Positions 1 through 27,180 are shown, counted from the stretch's first letter. The stretch is DNA of 64,000 bases from Anoplopoma fimbria (GCF_027596085.1 NC_072451.1:6733513-6797512); one strand, 5' to 3'. The notes: generated from the letters alone by a model not told the origin. A program made the numbers and translations.

Positions 1-2888
1 AAGGGTCTATAGTTGGTGATGGACCACACAGGGAAGGCTCATAATGCTGTCTCACTCTGCAACCATAATTTGTGGTTTTGCCCTGCCATGGCTCTCAGCA
101 TATTTTCACAGCAAGTGCTGCCTTTTTCTATTTGTGTGTGGAGGGTGTTTACTGAGTAGCAATTCTTTACAACAAACTAAATCCTCAGACTCTACACACT
201 TTCTCTCTTTATCTTTTTTTACCTTCTGCAGATATTGTTTGAACCCAAATTATTTTATTTTTTCAAACAATTAGGGAAGTAGTTCTTAGAGAACCTACAT
301 TTAAATAAAATGAATCCAAAGGTTTCATAAAGGGTCAGACGTCTTCAGATGAAAACACAAAACTCTGACACACACCAGTTCTGGATTGACTTTAACAAAC
401 AACGTGCTTTTCTTTGAGATAGGGAAATTCTGCAATCTATGGGTTAGTCCAAGCTTTTCAAAATCTATTCTAAATAACCAAAAAAACATGACATTAAAAT
501 TAAAATTAAAATTACACAAGACTGTTTTTTCAGTTAAATAAAAGGTTGCATTCTGGTAAACACAGTAAATAGGTTGTGTTCATTTTTGTCTACAAAGTCA
601 TACTTAATAAATTAGACTTTTGCAAAAGTTTGTTTAGCACTGACAAGTTTGGAAAGTCACATTTGCACAACAAAGCCTTTCACTCTATGTAAGATGAAAC
701 AGCCTATCCCTCTCTTTAGGTAGAGAACAATCCATCAAAATAAATGCTCTCCCCTTATATGTATACTTAGAATGTGCAACGTTGTTAATCCAACACACTG
801 GCATTTACGCAGGCATTTACGCAGGCTCCTCTGGACTCCGGCCTCGACCATCTACTTGCAGTAACTGAATTGTCAAAAGCTCATTTTTCTTTATAAGCAA
901 TCTTTTATCAGCAGTTACTCCCCTTGCTCTGCATGATATCAGGCCAGGTTGTGAAACTGAATTGGGTATCAAATTGTCAGGTGAATGGTGGGAAAAAAAG
1001 AAAATGGGATGCAATAAATTATTTCGTCATGGAAGATATTGGAACTGACTCTGAACTCATCACCTCAGATTGCCATCTTTGGAGGCTGGTTGAGGGACTT
1101 AAAGGCAATTTCTGAAATTGGAAAAGATCAAATTTGCTGTCTGTGGCTCAGTTGAAATATTTTACAAACATTTTTATTCTCTCATCTCTCACTTTGAAAC
1201 AATGCAATCGATCCCACTGGACTTGAGTTGGAAATATGACTGAAGGTAGATAACTGTGGACTGTTCTGGGGGGGTGTATGCATGCGTATGTATGCAGCAG
1301 TGTGTATGTATGTAGATTAAATGTGTGTATAAGTGGATAAATATGTGTTGAGTTGTGAGATGTGTTACTATCAGATAGAAAAAAAACATGAATATGTAAT
1401 ACTGTATGATCATGTGTGCAGTTTGTAAAAGGAAATTTGGTTATTAAAAATAAAGCATTTCACTCTCAACATTGTACTATAATTTTGGATGATCTGAAGC
1501 AAATACATTGATATTTATTGCCATGTAAAGTTGCTCCTATTTATCATCATAAAACATTGGTATGAGAGCAAAACCTGTTGCGTAACATTGGAACTGTTTA
1601 GCATCTTTTCTTTCTAACTTTCCTTTTAAGTTGCAACAGTATATATTGGGCCAATAACCACCATATTTCTTAAATTACAGCAAAATGGACTGAAATGGGC
1701 TTAAAAATACAGTAAAAGACAAGAGCTTAACTTTAGCAAGCTGTTGTTTGATTCAGTGATCCTCAATATAGCTGGGAAATACAAAAAGCAAAAGTCAAAC
1801 GCACAGAGTCAGAGTCAGAGCACAGATGCAGGCTGAATGAAAAGCTGTCAAAATTATATTTTATATAACGTCTGTATCTTCTGCTGTAGCCAATTCATAA
1901 ATCTGGACTGGAAGTATTCCCAGTGCTGAAATATTATACCTGAGGGCTGAAAACGGAGTGGCATGTTGTTTTAAAACATTTTGAATCCAAAGAAATATAT
2001 AACGCAGAAACAATGCTCAACAATCAAAAGGGGAAATTTTAAGTTTTAAGAATATCTCCAATAGCAGCTGATGATTTAGTTCATTTTCTTTAGGATTCTG
2101 ACAAATTAAAAAAAAAAAGCTGACTTTATTGGGTTGAAATAATCATAATATGCATTTATAACGTACCATGAAGTGAGCCGAAGGTACAGTAAGGATCCTA
2201 GGGTTCGTGTTAAATCCACCCATCCGTGCTCCACAGGAAAGCGGTAATATCCATTGAAAGGGCTCCCCTCCTTCATCGTTTCTCCTTTTCGGCTTCATAT
2301 CTCACTAGTTACTGACAGTTGTGATGTGGACTAGAAATAGGATAGTAGGGGCGGTGTATATATCACCCCCTCAAAGCACACACACAAACACACAAACAAA
2401 TTCTGATGGCACCACGTGTAAAAGCTTTGACAAATGTTCTTCCACACATGCACTTGTGCATTCTCTCTCTCTTTCATCTTATTCAAATCCCTTCTTTATT
2501 TGTGTCAAATGTGTCCCCAGAACACCTATTCCCACCTGGGGGTCAAGGCTACAGAGGCGGCAGCTACAGTAGGAGATTTTCAATGTAACCCCTTTTCCGC
2601 AGGAAAAATATGCTTTTTGTAAACGTCTGGACAATGTGTACAGACTACATCATCACCTGAGAGGTGTTAGCCAGAGTCAGTCATACCCAAATCAAAGTAC
2701 ATTTATGGCTGATGTGGCAGAGAGTGATGCTTGTCTGCAGTTTGTGAATGGAAAAGGGCTGCCAAGGGGCCAAACAGGCTTCTCAGTAGGAAGTGGTATA
2801 AGGATCTCAGTAGGGGCCTTACTCCCCTCTGAGACGAGGCCTTGCAAGGATAAAAACGCACAGTAAGGGGCTTGGGAACGCTGATCTG

Positions 2889-3008
<120 letters not shown>

Positions 3009-5129
3009 CAGAGACAGAGGGAGATAATGTGTGTGTATGCACAAAAGTGTATGCATAAGGGAGATGTGTTATATGCAGTTTTGTGAGCCTCCAAATCCTT
3101 AAATATAACTGTATTCAAATAAATTATTTTGGATTTGGATTTAGCGTAAATGGCGAGGTGGTGGTTTCAATAAGCATAATATTCATGATAATAGAAGCAC
3201 ATTATGAAATGGCCCACAGGCAACCAATAGACCGCTGTGTGAATCGTACAAAGGAGCTGGTTTGGGCTAAGCAGTGCTGGAACTCGGATGGACAGGCATG
3301 GGATGCCTCCCTCTGCGTCTCATGTCCTGGATTATAGGTCGGGCAAAATTCCAAAGGAGGTGTGAAGCAGGAAACAAACCAAACATTATTACAACGACCA
3401 GCATCGTTGCCATGAGAGGATCCATGCTGGCTTCGTCCATTGGCAACAAGTGCCACTGGGCACCCTACCCCACGCCTCTCACAGTAGGGGGCGCTACAGA
3501 GAGAGACAGGCTGGGGCAAAAGGATAAATGTGCACCGGTGTCGGCTGCCAATCACCTTTGTATGGTGATTGTCGGTAGCCTGAAAAGGTCGTTAAGGGGA
3601 TTTACATAACATTTTGCACTCCGCCCCGGGTACATGCGGAAATATTCGATTCCATATTGAGTCATTACCGCATGAAGATTGTTCTCATGTATTTTGCGTC
3701 ACAGTTTATGGACACAAAGGCAACAAGGTGAATAGCGATGAAGAGTATGAAATGCATACAAACCACATGTTTGGATAAGAAAAAAGGGTAAGTCGGTCAC
3801 AAACCAACTTGTGTAATACAAGTTTCTTCATCCTTGATGCCACAAATCATCTTCTTTATTATCTAACTGTGTTTTGATTCAAATGTGGGCTAATTGTGCA
3901 ACTGTACATAGAATAGCATGGATGTAATCAAACAATTTGGTTTTCAGCTCACTCCTCCAATGACGACAACTGGTCTAGTTTATGTGGGAGCCATTAGGGT
4001 TGATTGGGGATCCGTGACAGATGGTTGGGACAAACTCTTCAAGGACGCAATTCCTCGGAAAGGACATTGGGGTCCTCTGGCGTCGGAGGGGGGGAATAAG
4101 AATGGGAATCCGTGGCTTGCAGGAAGTGGGTATACTGGCATGGTCTAAGGGTACACATAGAACGCAACATCCATGCCAGGGAACTGGATTTCCTGGTGAA
4201 CGATGACTTGGTTGGACGTGAGGTTACCATGGTCCATTTCTTCAAATCCTCAGCACCCCTTTAAATGACCTACATTTAACGGAACATTTCACCTTCTATG
4301 AACTCAAAGGACCTTTTGACTGATGTAATATTTGAGTCTACGTCTGTTCTTTGAAACTTGCTTCAAGCAACCACATGGGCTATGACGAGCCATTGCAAGA
4401 TGAAACAACAATGAAGATAAAAGTATTTCTTTGAAATACTTTTTTGTTTCCCTCACAGGGTCGGTTTGAAGTTGATTCATGTTTGCTGTGTATACAGATT
4501 TTTAAGGGTTGTCCCACCCCTGATCCCAGTTTTAAATCCAGCTATATCCCATTGGAGGAGGCATCAAAGATTAAAGTGTGAACCTGTTGCACCTTAGGGT
4601 AGATAATTGGTTGGAATGCACAGCATGTCGAAGCAGGGCCTCAACGACCAACCAGCACCAACCAAAACCTGTGGCATCAAAACCAGGTAGGTGTCCAGAT
4701 TTGGCATTTGTGATTTTTCACTTGTCATGTTGATTTCAAATGATTTGTAACATAGTCTCATCCTATTTCTCCAGCATTCAGGCATCTGTGACATTGACAG
4801 GTTGATTGTAAGTGGCCCTTTGGGCCCTTTAGAGAGGCCTCATGGTGACAGGCCTAACATGCTCTCAAGGTGGTCCACGTACAGTGTTTTTTATTGCTAC
4901 TGACAACTGAAGATAATCCTTAACTGATTGAATAATTGAATAATGATTGAATGATGAATTTGGTGGCAAGTGTGTGCGCCACAGGCCAGAAAACGTTATG
5001 ATAGTTTGGACAGTTGATAATTCAATCTTTGCATGTGATATTTGGTTTACTCCATAGATGTTAGATAGACAAAGATATTTATCATGTAAGCTGTGTTGTG
5101 GGTCATTGGTTTGATAAGAAGGGCTTATT

Positions 5130-5236
<107 letters not shown>

Positions 5237-7756
5237 TGTGGTGTGTTGCTTCACAGCGCACCTGTCTGCCTTGAGGCTGGAGAGGCTACAGCCTCTAATT
5301 TCTGGCTGGAACTCGTGTGGTAATGCATTAGAGGGCTTGTCATTGTACTTTATTGAAGGCCTCTGACAAGCTATTTGACACCCCTGACAGGGTCAAAGGT
5401 GTCAACCTGCTCAGACTGACAAGGAGATGGACACATAAGGGCACGGGCAAATTAGGTTGCTACCCAAGTCAATTGCAGGTTGTAGCCCAAGGGGACTCGT
5501 CTGCTCCGCCAATAAAGCCCGGATGTAGTTGTGTTTGATGCATGGACAGAAAACAGGAGAAGTGTATTATCACTTTTCAGCATTTAAACCATACTTATCT
5601 CATCTTTGCATTCTGTAGTTTTCCTCTTTGTGAATGCATTTAATTACATGTCCACATCAATAGGAAAAGTATGGGTGGGAAACAAACTGGAAATGGTTAT
5701 AAATCTAAATAAAGGGATATTTAGCACACTATATCACAATCATTTGAAATATTGTGAGTGAACTTGCTTGTAAAGATGTTTAGAACTATTGGATTGCAAG
5801 GACCAAAAAACGGCAAACAATTTAGCTGAAACTGCACAGGATGGAAATAATGGCACAATGAATTCTAAAGTCTCAAATCCTTGTTAAGACCCTCCATCTT
5901 TCAAACTAAACTGGATCACACCAAGAATCTCCTATCCCTTTATCCTGTTTAGATCCTCTAATCCCTCAGCCATTTTCCATTCTTTTCTCTTTTTCTCATT
6001 TCAAATGGCAACTGTTTGGTTGTCCGGCATTGGAACGTTGAGAATTTGTCCTCGGAGTGAATGGAAAGTAACTATATTGAAGAAAGGAAGAACAGCTTGA
6101 GAGAGCCTAGAATGCTACGGATCTCTTTAAGTCCCATAATGAGATGTTTTCTCTACTCGGAGCTTGTATTGACATGGAGACTAATGATTTCCACAAAGTG
6201 ATAGATTGAGAGAGTAATGCGCTGGGGTGGGAAAGACAACACGAAGTGATTTAAGTCGAAGAGTAGCCAAGATACTCGGTGCCTCTCTTTATATCGGATG
6301 TGAAGAGCCTTTATGACATCACTTCTTTGGAGCAGAAATACGAAGAAGCAGTACTGCAGAGTTTGCATCTACCTTCATAACGATGTGAAACTAATGAACT
6401 ATAAATACAATAGCAAACAAAATAGGTTTAATACAGAAACTCAGTTATTTTCACTCAAAGACTGCAAAAGATTTAAAAAATGACAGGACTTGAATGAATC
6501 TCTCCTGCAGTCCAAGACCTTCCAATTAGGTACTAATGTTATCTATATTAACCCTTCGCCCCTTCCCTGACTTAGCTTTATTTGGGGAAGGACAAGGGGG
6601 TTGGGGTTGCCTCAATAAAAGCAGCACTAAAAAGCAATTACAGTGCTGTGAAGAATGGGACTTGTCAGTAATTTGCTGTCTAAAACCGTGGAGATTGCAG
6701 GTCTGGGGCCGATTGGAATTCTGAGCCTGGAGTGCAGTGTGGGAAAAGCAGTGGGAAGGCAAGCACCACCCTTTGTGAGGTAATTACTGGAACTACCAGA
6801 GGCCAGCGCCAGTCCCTGCTAATGATAACCCCGCTCATCTCCCCTGCTAGTCACCTTGTAATTGATACACCCAATCTCACTCACTCAGGACATGTCCACA
6901 ATAATGCGGATGAATTTGGACATTTCCCAATTTTCCCAATCTACACTAAGCTGATGTTTTTCCAATCACCAAGAATGGAGCTTTTTTAAAAAAGGTGTAA
7001 GCATATGAAAACAAAAACAAGTCTGTGGTAAAGTAATATTAGATTAAAGTATTTCCCAAAATGGTTTGCATTAAACCAAATAATTACAAATGTACATGTT
7101 TGTTTATTAGTTGAGCTCCTGTATGGAAAGATGCATTGAAATCAAATAGGATAACAATAGGACAATGGAGGGTGAGAGCATTTATATGTATTTACATATA
7201 GGTTCTATTACTTGCAATAATGGCTGTAACAATAAGAAAGTTCCATTTATCTTCCAAGGCTAGTTTGAAACATACTGACTCAAAAGTTGATCTGTTGATT
7301 GACAGATGGCTACAGAAATGATTAAAAAAGTTAACCTTTTAATTCTTACACGATAAATGCAAGAATAAGTTTAGCTTGACACAGGATATATTGAATTATT
7401 GACTACGTGTAACTGACTGACAATATGACAATGCCATTTATGTATTCAATGTTTACGTTGACCATTTTCTGATTCATTTGAAAAAGTTCAAAAAATGCTC
7501 AGATCTCGTTCTCCTCCACATTAATATTTTCTTTGATGGCAGATGAATGCACAGCTATAAAATAATGTTTTCACTGACATTCAAATGTGCTGCCTGTTTA
7601 CTGAGGCTGACTGTGTCCTGGCTGCAGTCGAATGCACTATTAGCTGAATCCAGAGTCATTTTATTTCCTCCATTCATGTAAAGGAGCCAGAGAACGAGGC
7701 TTGACAGTTAGACCCAGGGCTGCTGCTGGCCACCGGCCTCCTGTTCGGCTCATTTT

Positions 7757-7867
7757 CTGCAACCAGTGTAGCATTAAGCAATTAGCATTAGCAAGCTTGC
7801 TAACTAGCCAGCTCTCAGTTAGCAAGCTAGCTTGTTCCAACATGCTTTAATGCTACACTGGTTACAG
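7757..7867. repeat. foldback hairpin (about 50-bp arms)
   Basis: The left arm begins CTGCAACCAGTGTAGCATTAAG. The right arm ends CTTTAATGCTACACTGGTTACAG, its near-perfect complement. Inner segments GCAAGCTTGCTAACT and AGTTAGCAAGCTAGCTTG also pair, leaving a loop of about 10 nt. No flanking duplication was identified. Confidence 0.8.
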
Positions 7868-10800
7868 GAAGAAAAAAAAGCTAGTTTATAGGGATTCCTC
7901 CCACTAGTAAAAAATCCATGGAACCACTTCTCCACATGTGAATAAATAATCTCGGTCTTTGCATGGATACAAGAGGAGAACTATAAATATGGAATCAGAC
8001 CCAACTGGAGAAATGCATATATGCTCATCCTACCTGCTGAACCCGCTTTGAGCTACAAAGAGGTGAAAAGGTGACTAATGAGTGATCATGTCTGCGTCCT
8101 CCTCCCCACTACAACCCAGCCTGCATTGATCTGGAGGATGACCCCTTGTCATCCTTCAGGCTTGGCACACCACCACCACCACCACAAGCAGACCACATCA
8201 TACAGCAACATACCTAAACACAAGAACTCTTCCTCAAACTGAAGAGTCTGAGCAGTCAGTGTGGAAATCAAATGCGCACACATGCATGTGCTAACGCACC
8301 TGTAGACTGTGTAGTGCATTAGTATGTCTCCCATATCGGCCCCCCCTTCCTCCCCTTGTTATCTCCCCCTGTTTGACTAATGTTCTCTTGTAAGTACAGG
8401 GGTGGCAAAATTCCTTTGTTGGCTTCAACAATACAAACAGACACTTCAAAAGAGGATAAGGCTGCTTTACAGGTGCCACATCTCTTCTGATGATGGCTGC
8501 CCTCTTTAGAAATCTTGCAGATAACCCATCATCCTCATTCATGGCAGGTGACATACTTCACACGTTACCCTCCCTGGCTGTAAAAGAGAAAATGTAATGC
8601 CATGATTTCTACAGATGTTAACGTGTTTCCACAGAACCATTAGAGAATGGTTTGTTTTGTGTGCTTAGAGTTAACTGTATAATATATTATTTTATCTGTG
8701 TTTATCCAAAAGTGGCAAGAAAGTGATTAGTTTTGTGTGATAAACAACACATTGGTGGATCTTAAGTTAGAATGTAGTGGCTGAAGTGTTGGATAAAGGT
8801 GTGAGTGCTGTCAGGATCTATTTATTTAGAAAATAGAAGTGAGAAATATCACTTACATTTATAAAACAGGACTCGTGAGGCAAAATAAAGGCACTTTGAG
8901 GGGGATTCATTTTGCAATATTTTAATTTGTAAAAGAAATACAGTAATCACGTGTAGGTCTCTCAAATTAGACAGTGCCAGTATGTCACACTGGTTTTCAT
9001 GGAATATTTACATATGACAAACCTATTTTTACTTTTAATAATCTTCCAATCTGGACGGTCCAATGTGTTAAATGTGTTAAAGACATACCGAATCCAAGTA
9101 ATCTCATTTCAGAAAGAAGAACACATAGACATCAAAAGATTGGCTTCAAAGTCAGTTACATAATGAAATGCCCACACACTGCACTTCCCCTCTGTAGTTC
9201 AGTTTTGGCCCATCACCTTTGGTGTGTGTGAGGCTATAAACAAGAACAGCTTTGTTAATCACATTCTTTAAAGTTACATTCTGAGCTGTAGTGTTAAGCA
9301 TTAAAGCAGCTGAGCCTCTCTGATATATCACCTTTTGAATTTTTTCTAAACATTTGCACACAGATAAAACCTCAAATTGAACATATTAGGTATCGATCCC
9401 AGTTTGCAGGTTTGTTACTTGGTTTGTTCTGTTCATAACATCAAAAGACCTCAGGATGAGTGAAACAGAAAGCTGGCTGGGACCGAGGTGTGACTTCTGT
9501 GGGAGTATTTGCATCGTGTCATTTGAGTGTGGGCCTTTGCACCAATCCACTGTATATATGTTCCTTCGGTCTGCCCCACAACAACATGGCTTTTATTGAA
9601 ATGCATGCAGTGGGCTCTTGAGAATGTCAGGGTGAAACTCAGGACATAAAAAAGAGGCGACTGATTGCAATTAGGCCCATTGTATCCCATTTATATGGTT
9701 ATTGGGTGGTGCCTCTTGCAGTCTGGTCGCGTCAAAGTTCTCACAGTCAGGATGCCATCTCACTCACTGGAGCCACCGAGGCCGCCTCTGGCAACTATCT
9801 GCTAACAATGTTCATCTCACTTGGGTGACAAAGCTGCTGGGTGGGTCTGGTCTAAAGGGAAGGGCCCATTTCCTTCTGCCAAAAGACGGCGTTGCTGCAG
9901 GGCCGGAGTTTCTGTCCATCCTGTGATCTGTTTCATGTTTTGCACTTGTTTTCTCCCATTCAGATGGTGTGAAAAGTGTCAAAGGTCGAGGTGTGGAATG
10001 AGCTGCTGACAGCCTCCCAGTCACTAAACCAAACCTGAACCTGGCTGGCTCCCAGGAGTTCGTATACAACAGAGTCTTCAATGAGTCTTTATTCATTTCC
10101 CATCATGAGGCAGGATTTAAATGCCATAGCATTTTTATGAATGTCTGGGAAAATAAGTATACCCAAGTAATGAGTTTCAGTCGTAGGACAAACTGTGAAA
10201 GACGGCTTAAAGTATAGTTTGATGTGGGGGCGGGCGGACTAATGAATCCACATGAATGAGAACGGAAGGGTATCACTTTTTGTGGTGCTTCCACTCTGGA
10301 GGGGGTGTGTATCAATCTTTCTGTGAGATAATGGGGTTAGATAGCAGTGAGACCTGGCCTCTGGTGGTGACATTGTTGCACGGCTCAAAGACTATCAGGG
10401 GTCCAGCGGCTGAGCCGGAGCACTGGTGGGCTCTATTCACATCCAAACCCTAATCTATCTTGAGATCAGGTCTTTCTCTTCAACAAAGCTCCATCTATTT
10501 CTTAACTCTCATCACTGAGATTTTTCTCTCTGGTATTATTGTTTCTACAAAAAGCACAGCTGGCTTCTGCAGTCTCTGAAAGGAATCAAATTACAAGTCC
10601 AGCTTTATTTTATTTTTCTTTCGTCCTATGATGAGTCCATAGCCTGTGTTTGGGCAATATGGCCTAAATCTATTAGTGTGTGACTCCGATTAGATTTTTC
10701 ATTCATTCAGGCATCAGTATTATCCATGATAGGTTGCAACAGTGTCTTCATAATGAGGCACCATCCTCAGACAGACAGTCTGGCAGCTTATTCAATATTC

Positions 10801-12099
10801 AACATGGTAACTACATGGCTGTGTCTTCTGTGCTAGCTAAAGGCTAGGTTTCTGACTTTGTTGACCTTCCAGAAGTGTGTTCTTCATGCTTCTGTTTTTA
10901 TGTGACAGGTATTTTATTTTGATGAGATATTTTGTTGTTGTTGAGGATTGCCACCTTGTCAGTTGAATCTGGACTCAACACTACATGTTCCTTATCTAAA
11001 CATTATATAGTAAAATGTTAAACAAGAAAATATTGTGCTGTCTGAATTTCAATCTCTCGCACCTGAGATCTGCAACAAATCATGAAAATGTTTGATGCAC
11101 AAAAGTCAACACGGTATTCCATGACTTGTTATCATCGAACCAATTATAGTCTAGCACTACTGCCGTCATTACTTATTACTTAAACTACACCATTTAGGAT
11201 GCTCCTGGTCAGTCTACCATTCATAATTCCATTCCAACATAAAATCATCTCATTAAAGTAATAGTAAACAATGTGTGACACACCTTGTTTATTTAATTTT
11301 CTTCTATCTAGCAATACAAGCTATAATACACACATTTCTACAAAACTGATAAATGATTTTTACTTTCAAGACCAGCTCAGGGTATCAAAAAAAGTAATGA
11401 CTTGACGAAAATGGTCTGAATTTGAGACAGTTAGGACTTCAGGTCTTTTTTTTTTGTTTCAAATTAGTTTGTTTTCATTGTCAAGTGGCTGAATAATGTT
11501 ACCTACTAGTTTCACATTGTGCTATCATCTTCAGATTCATGTGCTACATTTATAAACACCTTTGTTTGGGAGCCTTCCCTCAGGTCAGCCTGCATAGGTC
11601 AGAGGTGGCCATTGAACCATCTTGGCTCAGGTTTCACAAAATTGCAGAAAATGATTTATCACATGTTAAGTTCAGTCATAGATAAAATAACACGTTTGGT
11701 TGTTTATGTTGCTTTATTTTGGTGTTACAGAGTTAACTTTAGAAATCTACTACAGGCTGAGAGACAAACAATACCTGTGTGCAGTCAGTGAAAAAACAGA
11801 GATGAGGTAAAAATGCTACAGCGTTACAATTCACAACACTGTTTAAAAAAAATGTATTTCTGCAAATATATACTTTTACTCACTAATATGTACATAGCAT
11901 GAAATAAATAATTATAAAAAAACATCAAATTTTAGAAATCTATAAAAACGCAAAAACTACTTTGTACAAAACTTTGGATTTTAAGACTTAAAAAATTAGA
12001 ACATAAGCAAATTGTCCACACAAGCAATCAATCACATATAAAGTGTACAGTAATAAATGTCAGATAACAGTTCTAGTACTGATAATGTTTGCTGTGTAA

Positions 12100-14014
12100 T
12101 TTATTAAAGATGACTTAAAATGTGAAAATGGTTATGGCTGCTCATTATTTTTTTCAGTCAGGTTGAAAACTAATTATGGGTGGGAAATTGTAGCCTATTA
12201 TACATGCCTGAGACATTACATTGGCTGTAAACAATAATTCATCAGTGACTTTACACATCTCTTTATCAAGGCTATTAGTAAAATGGCACACTCACCTTTT
12301 CATAAACATTATCTTACTTTTCTCAGATTTCAGTAGTTTTTCACTTTCCAAATAAATAAATACTGTGTTGTATTTTTACTCAAATTAAGGGTGAGCAACA
12401 TTAATCATCTTGCCCTGATGTTTAACATGACTACAAAACCACAGGCAACTAAAATAACATAAACTCTATTTGGTTAAAATGGGATTTACTGTATGCAAGA
12501 ATTAGTCAAAACTTCACATTTTTTTCAAAACTACATATAATAGATTTCTTTCACAGAAAGAATCAATACATGCAAGAATATACATATAACACGAATGGAC
12601 AGAGACATACCGTATGTAAGGACCTAAACACACACACATACACAAACACACACAAATATTATCTTTACTTAGCAGCATTAAAATAAGGGAAGTATTGATA
12701 GTTTCAGTGATGATGCTAGTTGTTTAGTTTCGGGAACAAGAAGCCACAGCCGAGAATCATCTCATGCACAGGTTTTGGTCATCATTTTATCACAACTGCG
12801 AATTATACAGCATTATACAGAGCTTATATGATACACCTTAGTTTGTGGTTTGTTTGCCATTTGTGTTTTATTTTACTAGGGTGAACAGAATTCCCCTCTT
12901 TTTCATCAAATATCAAAATATAAGAATTTCACGTGTAAATGAAACAAAAATATAGTGGAAATATCCCTTTTATAAATAACAGTTTTCCCCACACCCAGTC
13001 ACATGAGATAATGCTAATACTGATAAAAACAAGGAGAACATGCTTCATATTTCTCAATGGGACACAAGTGCTGACCTTTCAGATTCATTTACAGACCACC
13101 ACAGACTTACAGGCAGTTTTTTTTTCTTGTCTTTGGTCATTACTACGATGTTGTTCAAAGCATTGTTACTCTTGAGAAAAAGCTTCCAGGGCTTCAGGTG
13201 TTTCAGGAAATGTGCAGACTGTGTATATTTTTGTTTTGTCGATGTTGAGTTGATGTGGCTCACGTCTACTCTTGAGATAAAATTAGTAATTTAAAGCAGA
13301 TATTAACTTGTTAGCTTAAGAATTTGAGAACATGTAAACACATTGCAGCATAATAACTACATTCACTCAGGTGCAAGTGCATTCTTACCCAAACATAAGT
13401 AACATATTGACACTATAAGGAAACTCATTCACACAACGATGTTAGCTTTCAGATAAACACATACATACTTATAATGTTGAGGATGAGAATGCATGCTGTC
13501 GAGTTTCTCATCTTGTAATTTGCCACTTTTTGTGGCAAAACCAAGTTATGATTACACATTGAAAAAAACGTGACATTTTCACTGTTTGCCCCGTAGATTT
13601 GAAAGCATTGGCAGTGCTGGACTATTCTCAACAAACCTAACTACTTAAAACACAAAAAAAGAAAAAAATCACCAATATGGTGTTTGTCAATTAGCCAACA
13701 GTACTTTCCTACGTCAAAAAACTCTTTCGTCATTGCTAGAGATATCAACATTGTTGTCACCATCACCATCTGCACGGTTCATATGGATGAGGCTTTGTGA
13801 TGTCAACATCTACTCAACCCTTGATCAAAGGAGAGACTGGCTCCTTTTTGTATTGCAGCACAAAACACAAGTGGCCAAGTCTGCCAAGTCTGGAGTCCAT
13901 GGACAGGTCAGACAGCTTTAAAGTCTCTCATGTCTTTAAGATAAGTTGCTGTATTTGTTCCTCTGCCTGATAAAGTCTTTACATTTTGGTGGAAAAGGCG
14001 AGAACCAGATGTCC
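12100..14014 (-). other. probable wnt3a 3' UTR (end uncertain)
   Basis: AT-rich non-coding sequence follows the wnt3a stop. AATAAA on the minus strand occurs at 12872-12867 and 12105-12100; neither is followed by a striking GU-rich element, so I cannot choose between them. The assignment rests on position and composition only. Confidence 0.4.
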
Positions 14015-25833
<11,819 letters not shown>

Positions 25834-26350
25834 CCTTAAAGTTTCGCTAAAACTTCTCCAGCAGAAAGAAAGCCTACATGCGCGCTCATGTGCGCACTGA
25901 GATTTTTTTTTAACAGATGAATTGAAAAATAACTAAAACAAACCAAACTTGCACTAATGGATTTTTTTTTTTATTCTCTGCTCCAGAAACACTGAGGGAT
26001 AATCTATCTTTCGCGACTACTCGTGGCAGAACTCGGGAGCCAAATATTAAAAAAAGTTAAAAGCTGCTTTGCTTTTTTTTTTTTAGGACCCAATCAGCAG
26101 GTATTGCCAAAGGGGGAATTCTGATGATATGTTCCCTCTGTTTCCTAGTCAGGCGGTTTAAACTCAGACAACAGAATGAGCTAATTTTAAGATGTGTTTT
26201 TAGTGCTCATTGAGAATTGGTGGCATTAGCATGCAGTGTGTGTGATATATAATGTTGTTTAAAGCAGAGAGGGAGGGTCTGAGGGGTTTTAAATAGACAT
26301 CGGAACCCCTGTGGATTGCGTAGCTATAACAACCTGTCCGGATTTCACTC
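25834..26350 (-). promoter_or_regulatory. probable wnt3a 5' UTR and promoter region
   Basis: The interval lies immediately upstream of the wnt3a ATG. There are TATA-like strings on the minus strand at 26251-26246 (TATATA) and 26295-26288 (TATTTAAA), and a CCAAT box (plus-strand CCAATCAG) at 26090-26097. None can be tied to a start site from sequence alone. A 17-codon uORF (25889-25836) ends 2 nt before the wnt3a ATG. Confidence 0.35.
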
Positions 26351-27167
26351 CCTGGCTTGAAGCTTCTAAAATGCAGAAATAAATATGTGTGAATTGCTTG
26401 AGACTATTATTACGGTCTCCAGTGCTTTAGTTGAGCCTGTTTGCCATGAATGTAAAATTAGAAGTTGGGAAGTTTGTTCCAACGGACTGATGGATTCACA
26501 ATAAACTGAATAAAAAGAGACTAAATGCATAAACTGCTATTAGAGAGAAATCCTTAATGATTTAGCCACACATCTACATTTATTTATTTATTTATTCTTT
26601 AATGTGTGTAATAAAATCTAAACTATTTGGATTGCTGTCACTACAGCAAATCAATGATGCTCTGAGATTGCAAAATGACAAATAAGCAGTGATGTTATTG
26701 TTCTTGTCATCATATATATTAGACGCAGAGGTGAAGGGAAAAAGGAGAAAATTCTGGGCATTAATTAAGGATGTTAAGGAGGTTTTCTCACATGGTATTT
26801 ACTGTGCTGTCATAGCACAGTATGACTGTATAAATGTCTGCACGATGAGCTGCCAGACAGTTTAAGCCTATTCCAACGAAAATATTGGAAGCAATTGGCC
26901 GCACCACTGAGTTTAAATGGCAGACTGTCTGTTTCCCTTTCTCAATGTCAAGTGGCTGTTGATAGCTGATCTGGTAGGAGGTGTTTCCGTTTACAGGCAC
27001 CGATGCTTACTTGAAGATTAAACTATCTGTCCTAGTTGTGTAACATCAGTGACTAATGGGCTATTTCTAAATTTAACCTTACAACATTTAATTAGTCAAT
27101 CAGTTGTGGCCCTTTCTCGGAAACTGAACATTTACACTTGTTATTTTCACAATTTTTATAGTCAGTG

Positions 27168-27180
27168 ATTGTTGTTGTAG

